Of a DNA stretch of 13,664 nucleotides, positions 1 through 7,327 are shown piece after piece. Every line of letters begins with the position of its first letter. Position 1 is the first letter of the stretch. The notes beneath the pieces were generated by a model, which made no database searches, had not been told where the DNA came from, and saw only the letters and a program-made list of their open reading frames with translations. Source of the stretch: an uncultured Methanomicrobiales archaeon (GTDB lineage Archaea > Thermoplasmatota > Thermoplasmata > Methanomassiliicoccales > Methanomethylophilaceae). The stretch lies in contig CAMMYR010000004.1 of the NCBI GenBank assembly GCA_946528255.1, positions 1-13,664 of the forward strand, given 5' to 3'. The translations under genes were made by a program, and so were the position numbers.

Positions 1-310
1 CCCTGTCCACGGTATACCCGTTGAAATCCAGGAAGGTGACCTTCCCCTTGGGGTCCACCAGCTTGATGCCTACGGTGTCGAGGCAGCGAAGCTTCTGGGG
101 GATGTCGAAGATCTCGTCCATATCCGCGAGGTTGGGGAACATGCCGAGTATCTCATCGTCGCCTGGCATGAACTCCCCGCATCTGACAGGCACGCCCACG
201 GTGGGGCGGCGCTCGATTATCATAACGCTGGCGCCCTTCTCAGCGGCGAATCTGGCGGCGGTGCTGCCGGCCGGGCCGGAGCCCACTACGAGGATATCGA
301 CCTCGTCCAT
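1..310 (-). CDS. Geranylgeranyl reductase family FAD-dependent oxidoreductase (N-terminal part, cut by window edge)
   Basis: The frame is open from the start codon to the left edge, giving the first 103 residues of a protein usually near 400. It begins with a Rossmann FAD-binding fold: the dinucleotide motif VVGSGPAGSTAA is at residues 8-19, an acidic ribose-binding position follows in IIERR (31-35), and PVRCGEF (41-47) contains the cysteine conserved in archaeal geranylgeranyl reductases. That family saturates the isoprenoid chains of archaeal membrane lipids. The stop of the upstream prenyl synthase overlaps an ATG at 316 (TGATG), and a second ATG lies at 310. I prefer 310 because a 7-nt Shine-Dalgarno match, AGGTGAT (315-321), sits at proper spacing from it; starting at 316 would add only two residues. 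Coupling to the prenyl synthase supports a lipid role. A paralogous flavoprotein of the same family, for example one reducing a quinone or phenazine side chain, cannot be excluded from this fragment. Confidence 0.85.
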   Translation of the reverse strand, partial: MDEVDILVVGSGPAGSTAARFAAEKGASVMIIERRPTVGVPVRCGEFMPGDDEILGMFPNLADMDEIFDIPQKLRCLDTVGIKLVDPKGKVTFLDFNGYTVDR

Positions 311-315
311 CGGCA

Positions 316-1281
316 TCACCTGTCGCGGCCGACGACATAGTCGGCCAGGTCGATCATGGCGTCCTTGTACTTTGAATCGGGGATGCCCGAGAGCGAGTCC
401 TTGGCCTTCGCGGCGAAGAATGCGGCGCGCTCCAGGCAGCGGTCGACGGAGTCGGTCTTCAGGATCAGTCCGAGGGCCTCGGTGACGTCCTCGTCGGCCA
501 CCTCCGTCTTCTCAAAAAGCTCCTTGATGCGGGGGCCGAGGTCCTTGTCCTCCATCGCGTAGATTACAGGCAATGTGGGCTTCCCCTCGAGCCAATCGGT
601 TCCCACCGATTTCCCGGTGTTGTCGGGGTCGCCCTTCACATCCAGGGTGTCATCGACAATCTGGAATGCCAGACCTAGGTTCTCGGCGTAGTCGCCGATG
701 GCATCCAGCACCTCCATGTCGGCGCCTGTGATGACAGCGCCGGATTTCGCCGCCGCTTCGAACAGCTTCGCGGTCTTTCCCTCGATGATCTCGAGATAGT
801 CGCTCTCCTTCACATCCGAGGAGTGCTCGAAGTCCTTCTGGACGAACTCCCCGGATCCCATGAATGCGGATGCCTCCACCACATAATCGACTATGTGGGG
901 TGCGACCTCCGATAGCAAGCGGAATCCCATGGCGAACATGTAGTCGCCTGTGATGATGGCTTTGCTGACGGTGTACTCCTTGTGGAGGGTCTTCCTGCCG
1001 CGCCTGAGCTCTCCCTGGTCGTTGATGTCGTCGTGTATCAGCGTGGCGCTGTGGACGATCTCGAACGCCGCCCCGATCCTCTCCGGGACCGATGCATCCC
1101 CGCCGTTGCAGGCGTGGAAAGCCAGAAGGCATATGGCGGGTCTGAGGCGCTTGCCGCCTGAGCATGTCACATAAAGGCACATCTCCGTGAGCTCGGGGCT
1201 CCTGGACTGGAGATTGTCCTTTATGACCTCCTCTACGGAGGCCAGCTCCCCAGCGATGCAATCGTGCCATGGCTCGGCCAT
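316..1281 (-). CDS. Polyprenyl diphosphate synthase (GGPP synthase-like, trans-type)
   Basis: A 321-residue protein, the normal length for trans-type prenyl synthases, which condense isopentenyl diphosphate onto allylic diphosphates. All family motifs are visible: GGKRLRP at 42-48 (IPP binding), the first Asp-rich motif DDIND at 84-88 followed by LRRG, GKT at 168-170, and the second Asp-rich motif DDTLD at 210-214. In archaea such enzymes normally make the C20 geranylgeranyl diphosphate for ether lipids, and the coupled downstream reductase gene agrees. The residue five before the first Asp motif is Ala79 instead of the aromatic residue typical of archaeal GGPP synthases, and HSATLIHDD resembles long-chain synthases, so the product length is uncertain. 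I chose ATG at 1281: a TATA box centred about 25 nt upstream suggests a leaderless transcript beginning there. The frame could extend to a TTG at 1290, which would lie close to the TATA box. Confidence 0.93.
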   Translation of the reverse strand: MAEPWHDCIAGELASVEEVIKDNLQSRSPELTEMCLYVTCSGGKRLRPAICLLAFHACNGGDASVPERIGAAFEIVHSATLIHDDINDQGELRRGRKTLHKEYTVSKAIITGDYMFAMGFRLLSEVAPHIVDYVVEASAFMGSGEFVQKDFEHSSDVKESDYLEIIEGKTAKLFEAAAKSGAVITGADMEVLDAIGDYAENLGLAFQIVDDTLDVKGDPDNTGKSVGTDWLEGKPTLPVIYAMEDKDLGPRIKELFEKTEVADEDVTEALGLILKTDSVDRCLERAAFFAAKAKDSLSGIPDSKYKDAMIDLADYVVGRDR

Positions 1282-1302
1282 AGCAGGCAATAAGAACGTG
1301 CG

Positions 1303-1310
1303 ATATAAAA
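1303..1310 (-). promoter_or_regulatory. TATA box of the prenyl synthase gene (leaderless promoter)
   Basis: On the minus strand the sequence reads TTTTATAT, in an otherwise GC-rich surrounding. Its centre lies about 25 nt before the A of the ATG at 1281, the usual distance from an archaeal TATA box to the transcription start. No Shine-Dalgarno sequence lies between them, so the mRNA probably begins at or very near the start codon. This gives the lipid operon its own promoter, independent of read-through from fpoN. Confidence 0.6.
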
Positions 1311-1329
1311 GCGTTAGTAGAATGGCTGG

Positions 1330-1357
1330 ACCCAGCCGGGCGGATGCCCGACTGGGT
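1330..1357 (-). terminator. GC-rich hairpin between fpoN and the prenyl synthase gene
   Basis: An inverted repeat follows the fpoN stop by about 20 nt: ACCCAG pairs with CTGGGT (6 bp), there is one C/A mismatch, then CGGGC pairs with GCCCG (5 bp) around a GGAT loop. It could end the fpo transcript or protect its 3' end. The sequence after it on the minus strand is not U-rich until the TATA box, so it is not a clear archaeal oligo-U terminator. Confidence 0.4.
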
Positions 1358-1377
1358 AAGTGGTTTCGTGGAATGGT

Positions 1378-2862
1378 TTACGGGAGGAGCGCGGCCGCGG
1401 CCGACTCGCAGAATCCGTAGATCAGGTCGGGGTAGACTCCCAGCACGATCACGAAGATCAGGCAGATCACGATTCCGGCCATGAACGGCTTGGGGATCTT
1501 GATCTTCTCCTCGGTGGTTCCCTTCTCCACATACATGGCCTTGACGACCCTTGCATAGTAGTACAGGGAGATCGCGGAGTTCAGGATCGCGATGAAGGCG
1601 AGCCAGACCCACTCGTACATCACGCCGTCCGGACTGCCGATGGCACCGGAGAACAGGAAGAACTTGGAGGTAAATCCTGCGAGCGGCGGGATACCCGCGA
1701 GCGAGAACAGGAACAGCATCATCGCTGCGGCCAGGAAGGGGCTCCTCTTGGCCAGTCCCTTGTAATCACCGATCTTCTCGCCGACACCGACGCAGATCAG
1801 CGCGCCGACGATGAGGAAGGCTCCTCCCTTCATGAACACGTGGGTGAACATGTGGAAGATACCCGCGGACAGGGCGTACTCGGACATGACCGCCATCACG
1901 ATCAGGATGTATCCCGCCTGGGCGATCGAGGAGTATGCCAGCATCCTCTTCATGTTGGTCTGCGCGATTGCGACGACGTTTCCGACGGTCATGGTGACCG
2001 CAGCGATTATGGCGAACAGGTACTGCATCTCGGGGCCGGCGATCTTGCTGCAGACGGTTCCTGCGACGAAGATGCACAGGAAGATCTGGAAGAAGACGCT
2101 CAGACCCATCTTCTTGGATCCCGTTGCCAGGAACATGGAGACAGGCGTGGCGGCTCCCTCGTACACGTCGGGGGCCCACATGTGGAAGGGTACTGCAGCG
2201 ATCTTGAATCCGTAACCGGCGACCATGCACACCATCGCGATGGCGAAGGGCACGGTGATGCCATCGATCTGGACGCTGTTGGCGATCTCGCTGATATCCG
2301 TGGATCCGGCGAGTCCGTAGAGCATCGAGATACCGTAGATGGTCAGAGCGGTGGACATTCCACCGATGATGACGTACTTGACGGCGGCCTCGGCTGCCCT
2401 GCCATCGTTCCTCTTCATGGAGACGAGGGCGTAGGACGAGATACTCGTCAGCTCGACTCCGACGAAGATCATGATCAGGTCGCTGGAACCGACCACGAAC
2501 ATCATACCGGTGGTTGCGCCCAGGATGAGGGCGTAGAACGCGCCGGTGTGGAGCCTGGTGGTCTCGGTGCTGCTGTTGGAGACCAGGACGGCCAGGAACA
2601 GCACGATCTGGAACAGCAGAGTCATCAGACCCGCGTAGTCGTCGTATGTGTATACGCCGAGGGTCTCGTACTCGGTGCCGTCCATCAGCATGACCATGTT
2701 GATGACGAGCGAGACGACCACGATGGCCAGAGTGACGGCCCAGGTGGCTGTGTGCTTCTTTCCGAGGAGGTGGACACCGGGTATGATCAGCGCACCGATC
2801 ATGAGGATGATCATGGGCGCGATAGCGGTGTAGTCTCCGAATATTGAGGACATATCGAACAT
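1378..2862 (-). CDS. fpoN: FpoN, antiporter-like membrane subunit of the Fpo/complex I-like dehydrogenase
   Basis: A 494-residue, strongly hydrophobic protein homologous to NuoN, one of the three Mrp antiporter-like subunits of the membrane arm. It should have about 14 transmembrane helices. Ion-channel residues are recognisable: Glu137 in the helix-5 motif FVGVELTSISSY, Lys220 in GFKIAAVPFHMWAPD, and Lys250/Lys251 in the following helix. The WAPD-VYEGA signature (229-236) is that of NuoN, where NuoM and NuoL carry WLPDA. It is the last gene of the operon; its ATG overlaps the fpoM stop as TGATG, with a GGGGGTG ribosome site just upstream. A second ATG at 2853 is possible but farther from that site. 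No fpoO follows: the next element downstream is a hairpin and then the lipid operon. Confidence 0.96.
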   Translation of the reverse strand: MFDMSSIFGDYTAIAPMIILMIGALIIPGVHLLGKKHTATWAVTLAIVVVSLVINMVMLMDGTEYETLGVYTYDDYAGLMTLLFQIVLFLAVLVSNSSTETTRLHTGAFYALILGATTGMMFVVGSSDLIMIFVGVELTSISSYALVSMKRNDGRAAEAAVKYVIIGGMSTALTIYGISMLYGLAGSTDISEIANSVQIDGITVPFAIAMVCMVAGYGFKIAAVPFHMWAPDVYEGAATPVSMFLATGSKKMGLSVFFQIFLCIFVAGTVCSKIAGPEMQYLFAIIAAVTMTVGNVVAIAQTNMKRMLAYSSIAQAGYILIVMAVMSEYALSAGIFHMFTHVFMKGGAFLIVGALICVGVGEKIGDYKGLAKRSPFLAAAMMLFLFSLAGIPPLAGFTSKFFLFSGAIGSPDGVMYEWVWLAFIAILNSAISLYYYARVVKAMYVEKGTTEEKIKIPKPFMAGIVICLIFVIVLGVYPDLIYGFCESAAAALLP

Positions 2863-4349
2863 CAGAACACCCCCATGAGGACGCTGGTGTAGTCGCCTAT
2901 GTACTGCAGGGCGAGGTCGGGCCAGACTCCGAAGAGTGCGATGAGGCCCACGAGGACCGCCATGGCGATTCCCTCGGTCTTGCTGACGTCGTGTACGTGC
3001 TCGACCAGATCCGCCTTCTCAGGCCCGAACAGGACCCTCTGCATGGCCCACAGGTAGTAACCCGCGGTGAGCATGAGGTTCAGCAGGCAGAAGACGATCA
3101 GCCACAGCATGCCCTCGGACTGAATGAATTCGTAGAACGCGAATATCAGCGGGAACTCTCCCCAGAATCCTACGAGTCCGGGCAGTCCCAGCGAGGCCAT
3201 GAAGCCGATCATCATGAAGGTGGCGTAGATGGGCACCTTGCCGGCCATTCCGCCGAGCAGGGGTATCTCTCTGGTTCCGAAGTTGTGTCCGGCCATTCCG
3301 GCGACCATGAACAGGACTCCGGTGATGAGGCCGTGCGCGAACATCTGGAAGATGGCGAACATGATTCCGGCCTCGGACAGGCATCCGATACCGAGCATGA
3401 CCATACCCATGTGGCTGATGGACGAGAATGCGACCATCTTCTTGAGGTCGGACTGCGCGATGCAACCGTAGGCACCGTAGATCATGGACAGGATGGCGAT
3501 GGCGATGATCACCCACTGCCAGTACTCGGCACCCTCGGGGAGGGCCTCGAGACAGACACGGATGATACCGTAGGATCCCATCTTCAGCATGACACCGGCC
3601 AGGAGGACGGATCCTCCGGTGGGGGCCTCGGTGTGCGCGTCGGGCAGCCATGTGTGGAAGGGCACTGCGGGCATCTTGACCATGAACCCGAAGAACAGCA
3701 GAGCGAATACCAGGATCTGGAACGACTCCGATGCCAGGGGCATGACCGAGTTGATGTGCGCGAAGGAGAAGTCCATCACTCCCGTCATGGACAGGGCCTC
3801 GAAGCCCATGGCGAAGATACCGATGAGCATGACGAGGGACGCCACGTGGGTGTAGATGAAGAACTTGATCGCTGCGTAGTGCCTGCGGGGTCCTCCGTAC
3901 CAGGAGATCATGAAGTACATGGGTATGAGCGTCAGCTCCCACATCACGTAGAACAGGAAGTAGTCCGACGCGAGGTATACGCCCATGAGTCCGACCTCCA
4001 TGGCCAGGACCAGCGCGTGGAAGTAGTTGGGCCTGTCCTTCTCCGCTGCGGAGAAGATGACCACCAGCAGGGACAGCAGCGCCGTCAGGAAGACCATCAG
4101 GATGCTGAGTCCGTCGACTTCGAGTGCGAAGTTGATCGTCAGGGTGTCCGTCTGGATCCAGGTGAACGACATCGAGAGATCCTCGAAGTCGCCGAGGATC
4201 ATGACATACAGGGCGATCACGAGCGTTACCGCTGTGAAGGCCATGGCCACGTACTTCGCGAATTTCTGCCTCTCCCCTCCCATGAAGAGGGTGGCTATGG
4301 TTCCGATCAGGGGTATGATCAGGAGCAGAGCGAGAATAGAGAATTCCAT
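2862..4349 (-). CDS. fpoM: FpoM, antiporter-like membrane subunit of the Fpo/complex I-like dehydrogenase
   Basis: A 495-residue polytopic protein homologous to NuoM, a proton-translocating subunit of the membrane arm. Glu138 lies in VMWELTLIPMYF, the counterpart of E. coli NuoM Glu144. Lys225 lies in FMVKMPAVPFHTWLPDAH and Lys256 in the next helix after SVLLAGVMLK, the counterparts of the NuoM lysines essential for pumping. The motif TEAPTGGSV (240-248) is diagnostic of NuoM. Length and motif order are normal, and I see no truncation. The gene starts one nucleotide after the fpoL stop, with a GGGAGG ribosome site, and its stop overlaps the fpoN start, so all three antiporter-like subunits are made in series. 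Confidence 0.97.
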   Translation of the reverse strand: MEFSILALLLIIPLIGTIATLFMGGERQKFAKYVAMAFTAVTLVIALYVMILGDFEDLSMSFTWIQTDTLTINFALEVDGLSILMVFLTALLSLLVVIFSAAEKDRPNYFHALVLAMEVGLMGVYLASDYFLFYVMWELTLIPMYFMISWYGGPRRHYAAIKFFIYTHVASLVMLIGIFAMGFEALSMTGVMDFSFAHINSVMPLASESFQILVFALLFFGFMVKMPAVPFHTWLPDAHTEAPTGGSVLLAGVMLKMGSYGIIRVCLEALPEGAEYWQWVIIAIAILSMIYGAYGCIAQSDLKKMVAFSSISHMGMVMLGIGCLSEAGIMFAIFQMFAHGLITGVLFMVAGMAGHNFGTREIPLLGGMAGKVPIYATFMMIGFMASLGLPGLVGFWGEFPLIFAFYEFIQSEGMLWLIVFCLLNLMLTAGYYLWAMQRVLFGPEKADLVEHVHDVSKTEGIAMAVLVGLIALFGVWPDLALQYIGDYTSVLMGVF

Positions 4350-4350
4350 T

Positions 4351-6393
4351 TCAGTAGCCTCCCATGATCATTGCGATGACTATGAACAGCACGGAGAGCA
4401 CGGAAACGCCCAGCAGAACCACTGAAGAGTAGCTCTGGACGTGTCCGGTCTGAGCCTTGCTCAGCACGTCTCCTCCTCCGACGACGGAGCTGGAGAGCGC
4501 GTTGACCGTTCCATCCACGATCTGCCTGTCGATGTAGTTGATTCCCTTGGCGACTCCCGCTCCGAGCTTCCAGGATATCTGGTTGTACAGGTCGGGGAAC
4601 CACCATCTCTTGGTGAGAGCCTTGTAGAGCGCCATCTCCCCGTTCTTGTTGAACTTGCCGGGGTTGATGGCGGGCTCTCCGTTGGCATTGACCTTCGCGT
4701 ACATCATGTACGCGATTCCGATACCGGCGAGGGCCAGCACGATGGTGAGCCAGGTGTACGGGTTGGTGAACAGCTCGGTGAAGTATTCGAATCCCTCGGT
4801 GTGACCGCCTCCCACGATGTTGGTGAAGGGGTCGAAGGACAGGATACCGTCGAGTCCGACCAGGGCGAGGAATCCGCTTCCGACCGCGAAGATGCTCAGG
4901 ATTACGAGCGGCATGGTCATGGACTTGGGGGACTCCCCGTGGATGTGCTCCCATCTCTTCTCGCCCATGAAGGTCATGAACCACATGCGGAACATGTAGA
5001 ACGCCGTCATGAAGGCGGTGATGACCGCGAGCAGCCAGAGGACGGTGAACCAGACGGTTCCGTCGTCTCCGGCTTCCATGGCGATCTCGAGGACCAGGTC
5101 CTTGGACCAGAATCCGCTGAAGAGCGGGAATCCGGCGATGGACAGGGATCCCAGGAGCATCGTGATCGAAGTTATGGGCATGGCTTTGCGCAGTCCTCCC
5201 ATGACCCTCATATCCTCGGAGCCCACAGAGTGGATGACTGATCCGGAGCACATGAAGAGCAGGGCCTTGAAGAACGCGTGGTTCACCATGTGGAAGCATC
5301 CAGCGAAGAATCCTGCGGTTCCCGCGGCGACGAGCGCCGGCTCGCCGGTCTCCATTCCGAGAGCGACGAGGTATCCGCCGGCTCCGAGGGCCAGGATCAT
5401 GTATCCGAGCTGGGAGATGGTGGAGTAGGCCAGGACCTTCTTGATGTTCATGTTGTTCAGCGCCATGGTTGCGGCGATGAATGCGGTGACTCCTCCGATG
5501 ATACCGACGAAGAGCATGACGTCGGAGTTCTGGACGAACAGGGGCCAGGCCCTGGCGACGAGATAGACTCCGGCCTTGACCATGGTCGCGGCGTGGATCA
5601 AAGAGGAGACGGTTGTGGGACCGGCCATCGCATCGGGCAGCCAGTCGTGCAGGGGGAACTGAGCGCTCTTACCGATGACTCCACCGAAGACGAGGAGCAT
5701 GGCGAGCATCAGGTTGTTGCTGTCGACGGCGTCGATGTTGGCGGGGTCGAACAGGGTGGCATAGTCCAGGCTGTGGAACTCTCCCAGCAGGATGAACAGA
5801 CCGGCCATGAGGCACACGTCTCCCATACGGGTGACGAGGAAAGCCTTCTTGGCCGCGGATGCGGCGTTGGAGGAGGCTGCGTCGCCCTCGGGGTGCCTGA
5901 AGGACCAGAATCCGATCAGCAGGTAGGAGCACAGTCCCATGACCTCCCAGAAGATGAACATCTCCAGGAAGTTGCTGGACACGATGAGTCCGAGCATTCC
6001 GGTCAGGAACAGCGAGACCTCGGCGTAATACCTGTTCTGCCTCTTGCCCTGGTCTCCCATGTACCCGATGGAGTAGATGAAGATCAGGGTCGAGATGAAC
6101 GACGAGAACAGCATCATCACGCAGGTGAGGCCGTCCACGTAGTATCCGAGGTTGATCACGAAGTCCGTGTTGCCGGGGATGACGAACCATTCGATGCTCT
6201 GAGAGACCGCATCGGGATAGTCGTCGCCGGTGAGGTACTCGTAGGATATGAGCGCGGCTATGATGAAAGACGCGAGGGCACCTGCGATGGCGATGTATCC
6301 GCCGTTCTGCGGGGTCTTCTTTCCGATGGCCCCGATCAGCAGGAAGCAGGCCATGGGGAGCAGGGGCACGAGCCATGTGTACTCTATGAACAT
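4351..6393 (-). CDS. fpoL: FpoL, distal antiporter-like subunit of the Fpo/complex I-like dehydrogenase
   Basis: A 680-residue protein homologous to NuoL (613 in E. coli), the distal pumping subunit. The antiporter core shows Glu150 in FIFWEVMGLCSYLL, Lys242 in GKSAQFPLHDWLPDAM, and Lys273 in AATMVKAGVYL, all matching residues needed for ion transfer. AGPTTVSSLIHAATMV (257-272) is the NuoL signature. After the core come a hydrophilic, partly amphipathic segment (about 560-650) and a final hydrophobic helix near 652-677, as expected for the lateral HL helix and TM16 that clamp the membrane arm. It starts one nucleotide after the fpoK stop and has a GAGGTGG ribosome site. Homology to Na+/H+ antiporter subunits is general for this family; the complete neighbouring set identifies it as FpoL. 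Confidence 0.97.
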   Translation of the reverse strand: MFIEYTWLVPLLPMACFLLIGAIGKKTPQNGGYIAIAGALASFIIAALISYEYLTGDDYPDAVSQSIEWFVIPGNTDFVINLGYYVDGLTCVMMLFSSFISTLIFIYSIGYMGDQGKRQNRYYAEVSLFLTGMLGLIVSSNFLEMFIFWEVMGLCSYLLIGFWSFRHPEGDAASSNAASAAKKAFLVTRMGDVCLMAGLFILLGEFHSLDYATLFDPANIDAVDSNNLMLAMLLVFGGVIGKSAQFPLHDWLPDAMAGPTTVSSLIHAATMVKAGVYLVARAWPLFVQNSDVMLFVGIIGGVTAFIAATMALNNMNIKKVLAYSTISQLGYMILALGAGGYLVALGMETGEPALVAAGTAGFFAGCFHMVNHAFFKALLFMCSGSVIHSVGSEDMRVMGGLRKAMPITSITMLLGSLSIAGFPLFSGFWSKDLVLEIAMEAGDDGTVWFTVLWLLAVITAFMTAFYMFRMWFMTFMGEKRWEHIHGESPKSMTMPLVILSIFAVGSGFLALVGLDGILSFDPFTNIVGGGHTEGFEYFTELFTNPYTWLTIVLALAGIGIAYMMYAKVNANGEPAINPGKFNKNGEMALYKALTKRWWFPDLYNQISWKLGAGVAKGINYIDRQIVDGTVNALSSSVVGGGDVLSKAQTGHVQSYSSVVLLGVSVLSVLFIVIAMIMGGY

Positions 6394-6394
6394 C

Positions 6395-6703
6395 TTACCA
6401 CCTCATGGTCTGGAGCTGCTTATCGTCGAGCTCCGTCGTCTTTCTTACCTTGTACGCGTTGAGCAGGATAGCGATTCCCACTGCGACCTCAGCGGCCGCG
6501 ACGGAGATCGTCATGACTACGAATGCCTGTCCCATGGCGTCGCCGTTGAATGCTCCGAACGCGACGAAGTTGATGTTCGCGGCGTTGAGCATCAGCTCGA
6601 TGCACATCAGGACGAGGATGGCGTTGCTCTTGGTCAGCGCGCCGTAGGCGCCGATCACGAAGAGGATGCCTCCGAGGAGCAGGAAGAACTCTATCGGGAT
6701 CAT
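6395..6703 (-). CDS. fpoK: FpoK, small membrane subunit of the Fpo/complex I-like dehydrogenase
   Basis: A 102-residue protein with three predicted membrane helices, the normal size for NuoK (100 in E. coli). The two membrane glutamates important for energy coupling in NuoK fall at exactly the E. coli positions: Glu36 in LMCIELMLNAANINF and Glu72 in VAAAEVAVGIAILL. These belong to the chain of charged residues that links the carrier site to the antiporter-like subunits. The ATG overlaps the end of fpoJ2 by four bases (ATGA), with GGAGGAGAT upstream, so translation is probably coupled. Confidence 0.97.
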   Translation of the reverse strand: MIPIEFFLLLGGILFVIGAYGALTKSNAILVLMCIELMLNAANINFVAFGAFNGDAMGQAFVVMTISVAAAEVAVGIAILLNAYKVRKTTELDDKQLQTMRW

Positions 6704-6996
6704 TCCATCTCCTCCCTGGCGATTACCACTCCGCCCACCATGGCACCGAACATCAGCAGGGCCAGGGGCAGGAGGATGAGCCCGTACTTCTCGAAGATGA
6801 TGTAGCTCAGGCTGTCCTCTTTGAGCTTGTCTCCTTCCCAGATGTCGGTGTCCGAATCGTCGGACGGGAACACGGGGACCGGCTCGGGGGTGTCGCTCTC
6901 TGTGTAGTCGGACCAGTCGGTGCCGAAGACGCCGACGGCGATGACCACGAGCAGCAGGGCTGAAACGCCCAGGCCTATGACGGCCTTCTTACTCAT
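6700..6996 (-). CDS. fpoJ: FpoJ second half (C-terminal part of a split NuoJ-like subunit)
   Basis: A 98-residue protein with one hydrophobic segment at about 5-24 and another at 70-93 ending in AMVGGVVIARE, which matches the last helix of NuoJ. Between them is a 35-residue, Pro-containing and highly acidic loop (about 27-61; 13 Asp/Glu against 2 Lys), predicted to lie outside the membrane. NuoJ is normally a single protein with five helices. Here the preceding gene supplies the first three and this one the last two. The start overlaps the preceding stop by eight bases, with GGAGG about 10 nt upstream, which favours two real polypeptides made in equal amounts over a recent frameshift. The assignment rests on position and on the final helix; the loop sequence itself is not recognisable. 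Confidence 0.85.
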   Translation of the reverse strand: MSKKAVIGLGVSALLLVVIAVGVFGTDWSDYTESDTPEPVPVFPSDDSDTDIWEGDKLKEDSLSYIIFEKYGLILLPLALLMFGAMVGGVVIAREEME

Positions 6997-7327
6997 CGGA
7001 GTCGCCTCCTTTCATGATATACCTTCTAGTCAACATTATACTGAATGCGAACAGGATGGTGATGGCTCCAACGTAGACGAGGATCTGCACCACTCCTATG
7101 AATTCGGCCTCCAGGAAGAAGTACACGAATCCCACGCAGAGGAACACCAGAGCGAGGTAGAACGCACTGTGCACGACCTCTTTGTCCGTGACGACGTAGA
7201 TCGCGGCCAGGACCATGATCACAGCCAGGACGAGGAACGCCACCAGATCGAGGTTGTCGAGCAGGTAGAATGCGAACTCCTTGAGGATTCCCCAGATGTC
7301 GCCGATGAAATCGGTTATGACTCCCAT
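6989..7327 (-). CDS. fpoJ: FpoJ first half (N-terminal part of a split NuoJ-like subunit)
   Basis: A 112-residue protein with three membrane helices. The segment EFIGVVQILVYVGAITILF (75-93) is the highly conserved third helix of NuoJ, which carries the pi-bulge that rotates during coupling. The protein ends soon after it with the basic stretch LTRRYIMK and an acidic tail. It lacks the last two helices, which are encoded by the overlapping next gene. Its ATG overlaps the fpoI stop (TGATG), and a strong GGAGGTG lies about 8 nt upstream. Splitting of FpoJ is, as I recall, also seen in other archaeal Fpo operons, so it probably represents normal organisation. Confidence 0.92.
   Translation of the reverse strand: MGVITDFIGDIWGILKEFAFYLLDNLDLVAFLVLAVIMVLAAIYVVTDKEVVHSAFYLALVFLCVGFVYFFLEAEFIGVVQILVYVGAITILFAFSIMLTRRYIMKGGDSDE

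Noticed and set aside
310..321. GACAGGTGATG also found at the fpoD/fpoH junction, considered as a repeat
   Set aside because: It is only 11 bases and is explained by a shared ending Asp-Arg-stop combined with a Shine-Dalgarno/start overlap.
1360..4367. Very long plus-strand open frames of about 500 codons opposite fpoN and fpoM
   Set aside because: They are antisense to highly conserved membrane subunits, end almost at the same places, and their products are made of Asp, Glu, Gly and His repeats, the expected mirror of hydrophobic codons in GC-rich DNA. No ribosome site or family similarity.
5278..6462. 394-codon plus-strand frame opposite fpoL
   Set aside because: Same mirror composition, antisense to the conserved FpoL core.
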